From the NCBI GenBank assembly GCA_028015205.1, contig CM051514.1:35108150-35172149 (forward strand): a DNA stretch of 64,000 nucleotides. Reading direction: 5' to 3'. Shown here piece after piece: positions 61,746 to 64,000 of the stretch. The notes beneath the pieces were generated by a model, which was given only the letters and a program-made list of their open reading frames with translations, did not search any database and was not told where the DNA came from. Numbering within the stretch: position 1 is the first letter of the stretch; the number at the start of each line of letters is the position of its first letter. The position numbers and the translations under genes were made by a program. The stretch comes from Mytilisepta virgata. Lineage: Eukaryota; Mollusca; Bivalvia; Mytilida; Mytilidae.

Positions 61746-62565
61746 ATAAGAATGTTGATGAGTTTTGTTAGAGTTTTTTTATTGATAATAGTGACTTAGA
61801 TGTTGAAGAACAGCCATATAGGTGTAAAGTCCTCTTCTTCGTAAGTTTTATTGTTTAAAGTGACTTTAATACATACAACTAGTGATAGGGGCCGCATTGA
61901 ACTAACATATATTTTATGACGCAAAATAAAAAAACTGACCATATTGAAACGAATGACTTTTAACAACGGAATATTAATTACATGTACAATATATTTCGAT
62001 ACCATTAGTTCTTCAACAAAATAAACACAATACTAGTGAGCCAAACAAATCCATAAAAATTCCCCAGTACGTCAAACCACATGCATTGCAATATGATGAA
62101 TTTGTGCATCACAAAGTAAACACGTCAGTGAGCTACTCAGTTTCGTTGTATGGCAAAGTAATGACCCTGTCCTTGTCTTTTGCCATTTAAACTACAAAAA
62201 ATGGATTTGGAAAAGCTCAGATGATGTTAAAATGACTTGAAAAAAATTAGTATGATTCCATAATAATTGTATATGAATCATGTAAAAATCTTTTATTTTT
62301 CCAAATAAGGCAAATTTAGAAATGTTACAACTGTGTGTAATTCCACATTCGTGAGTGTGTTGTTTTCGTGTTTCTTAAAAGTCTGTTTTGTAGTTTAACA
62401 GAAATAAGGTGTTTCAGATTTCTCATGAATTCGGGGGTTTTTTATCAAGAGGGTAATATCAAGATATAATCTCTTCATGAAATACCACACCCAGATATGT
62501 TAATACTGCTTCAAATCATTTCCAAATAATAATTTTCACCAGAAACCTGATACATTCAGTGCTGT
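61746..62565. other. unassigned spacer
   Basis: No gene or repeat was recognised. Confidence 0.4.
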
Positions 62566-62750
62566 TGTTCCGATTTGACCGCGAGACATTAACACGTTAA
62601 AGTGATAATATCACGTACAATGTATATTATCTTTATTTTGTCATTTCATATTTCATTAGCTGTAAAATAACGGGGGAGTTGATGTCTTTGACTTAACTGC
62701 CTCTATGTTGTTTTTATAGCTTTACTTAACACCACTGTATTAACCAGAAT

Positions 62751-62785
<35 letters not shown>

Positions 62786-62995
62786 AGTACATTTTGTTCC
62801 GATTTGACCCCGAGCCATTATCACGTTAAAGTGATAATATCACGTACAATTTATATTATTTTTATGTTATCATTTCATATTTTATTAGCTGGGAAATAAA
62901 GTGTGAGTAGATGTGTTTGAGTTAACGGCATTTATGTTGTTTTTTTTTATATAGTTTTACTTCACACCATTGTATTTACCAGAATTAATTAAATG
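62566..62995 (+). repeat. 229-bp diverged direct duplication split by a TA microsatellite
   Basis: 'gttccgatttgacc' then 'cacgttaaagtgataatatc' then 'acgtacaat' occurs at 62567 and again at 62796. The homology runs on through 'atttcatattt.attagct' to 'ttttact..acaccattgta'. The copies differ at many bases, so the duplication is old. (TA)n fills 62755-62784 between them. Confidence 0.8.
62755..62784. repeat. (TA)n microsatellite
   Basis: An uninterrupted run of about 15 TA dinucleotides. Confidence 0.95.
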
Positions 62996-64000
62996 TACAG
63001 AGTACATGTATTCGCAAAGTACTAATAAATGATTCTAACACTTGTTATTTAGTTTTTACTTCTAGTTTGGTTACATATTTAAATTAAAAACGTTGCAATA
63101 GATTTTGCGACATCAGCTGCAGGTCTTGTTGTGCATTTGTTCAGCAAAATTTTTGCGAATCAATTGGCAAACATTTGGAGACAATTTTTGATACACTTTT
63201 TTGTTTATCTGTTTATTTGTCACATCAGTGTCACATGTTAAAAAAAAGGGGGCATCGATTGTGCAATACCCTATATACTATATTAATTCCAGCGGTTTGT
63301 TCCCGTTCTGATATCTTTTTTCAATGCCCCTTCTGCCCACAAAAAACTTATATCAACACTTTTAATGTAATGGCGTTTTAGCAGTTATAGTTTGTTTCAA
63401 AAATACAAACTAATATATGTTTAATAAATTGAATAACTTTGAGATACATATTGTTGTAAAATTTTAATCAAATTGAAAATAAATCATAAAAGTACACGTA
63501 CGATATTAATGATGAATGAAGTTATTGCAAATATGGATAATGACATTTAAAAACATAAAGTTAGTGTTTTTTTTAATCCTATTCTAATTATTCTTGTCTT
63601 TCCTTTCGAAAAATTTTTATAAAAGAAAATCTAGACAGATTTCAAAACGAAAACCTAAGAGGCAGAGTGGTGTTGCAGGAGAATTTAACCTAGTTTATTG
63701 TTGCAATTAATGTCACTGGACAATTGAAAACAAAATATCGGCAATTGCATTAAACATTAAAATTGTAATCATATCCTTTCGAATGTTTTTTTTTTCACAT
63801 TAACCAAGGATCTTAATTATTATACATTCATCTATAGATATTGATCTCACAAATATTAAAATGTATACATTTACAAACAAAGCAAGAAACATCTACAATA
63901 TTAATCATAGACTTACAAATCCTATCAATGAAAGTTTCAAATATTTTAGAACATGCTTTAGTCCCTGATCTATTATTCTTAAATTAAATTTTATTAGTAT
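62996..64000. other. unassigned AT-rich end of window
   Basis: No gene, RNA or recognisable repeat was seen. Confidence 0.4.

Overview
The window is AT-rich, intron-rich animal nuclear DNA, most likely from a marine mussel (Mytilidae, probably Mytilus or a close relative). This rests on GT-AG split genes for secreted proteases and a cytosolic sulfotransferase, several tRNA-derived SINEs, and dispersed repeats I recognise as typical of mussel genomes: the family ending in a 'gtctc..gacac..tcccc' block, the 'ctggtgata..ccaccagcag' family, and elements bounded by 'gctcacctgg' that carry 'acggacggacg'. The species is inferred from memory of repeats, not from a search.

Gene layout. Four protein genes are on the minus strand. 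They are a six-exon cytosolic sulfotransferase (16324-20572), two head-to-tail paralogous seven-exon trypsin-like serine proteases (A, 23337-30643; B, 36208-43016), and a rhodopsin-like GPCR in one main exon (48532-49443). One gene is on the plus strand: a small tyrosine-rich secreted peptide with a TATA box, two coding exons and a 3' UTR exon (about 57085-60420). Joined at consensus splice sites, the exons keep one frame from start to stop in the sulfotransferase (295 aa), protease A (291 aa), protease B (295 aa) and peptide (87 aa). Two further open stretches (11092-11355 minus; 45077-45281 plus) look coding but I do not recognise them.

Repeat layout. 0-16 kb is gene-poor. It holds foldback elements, SINEs, a Penelope-like GIY-YIG endonuclease fragment (about 3700-4420), a decayed reverse-transcriptase element (about 9010-10930), an array of about 174-bp repeats (12061-13200) and an 817-bp TTAA-bounded inverted-repeat element (15204-16020). 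The protease introns and the 30.6-36.2 kb spacer carry SINEs and tandem-repeat-bearing elements. 43-57 kb holds minisatellites, palindromic elements and another repeat array (50884-52150). The last 4 kb is mostly AT-rich repeat DNA.

Functional picture. There is no operon-like system. The most notable coding observation is that both proteases keep the catalytic triad and Asp189 but have Tyr in place of the oxyanion-hole Gly193, and Val in place of Gly197. The second is the short, cysteine-free, tyrosine-rich secreted peptide, which I cannot assign to a family.
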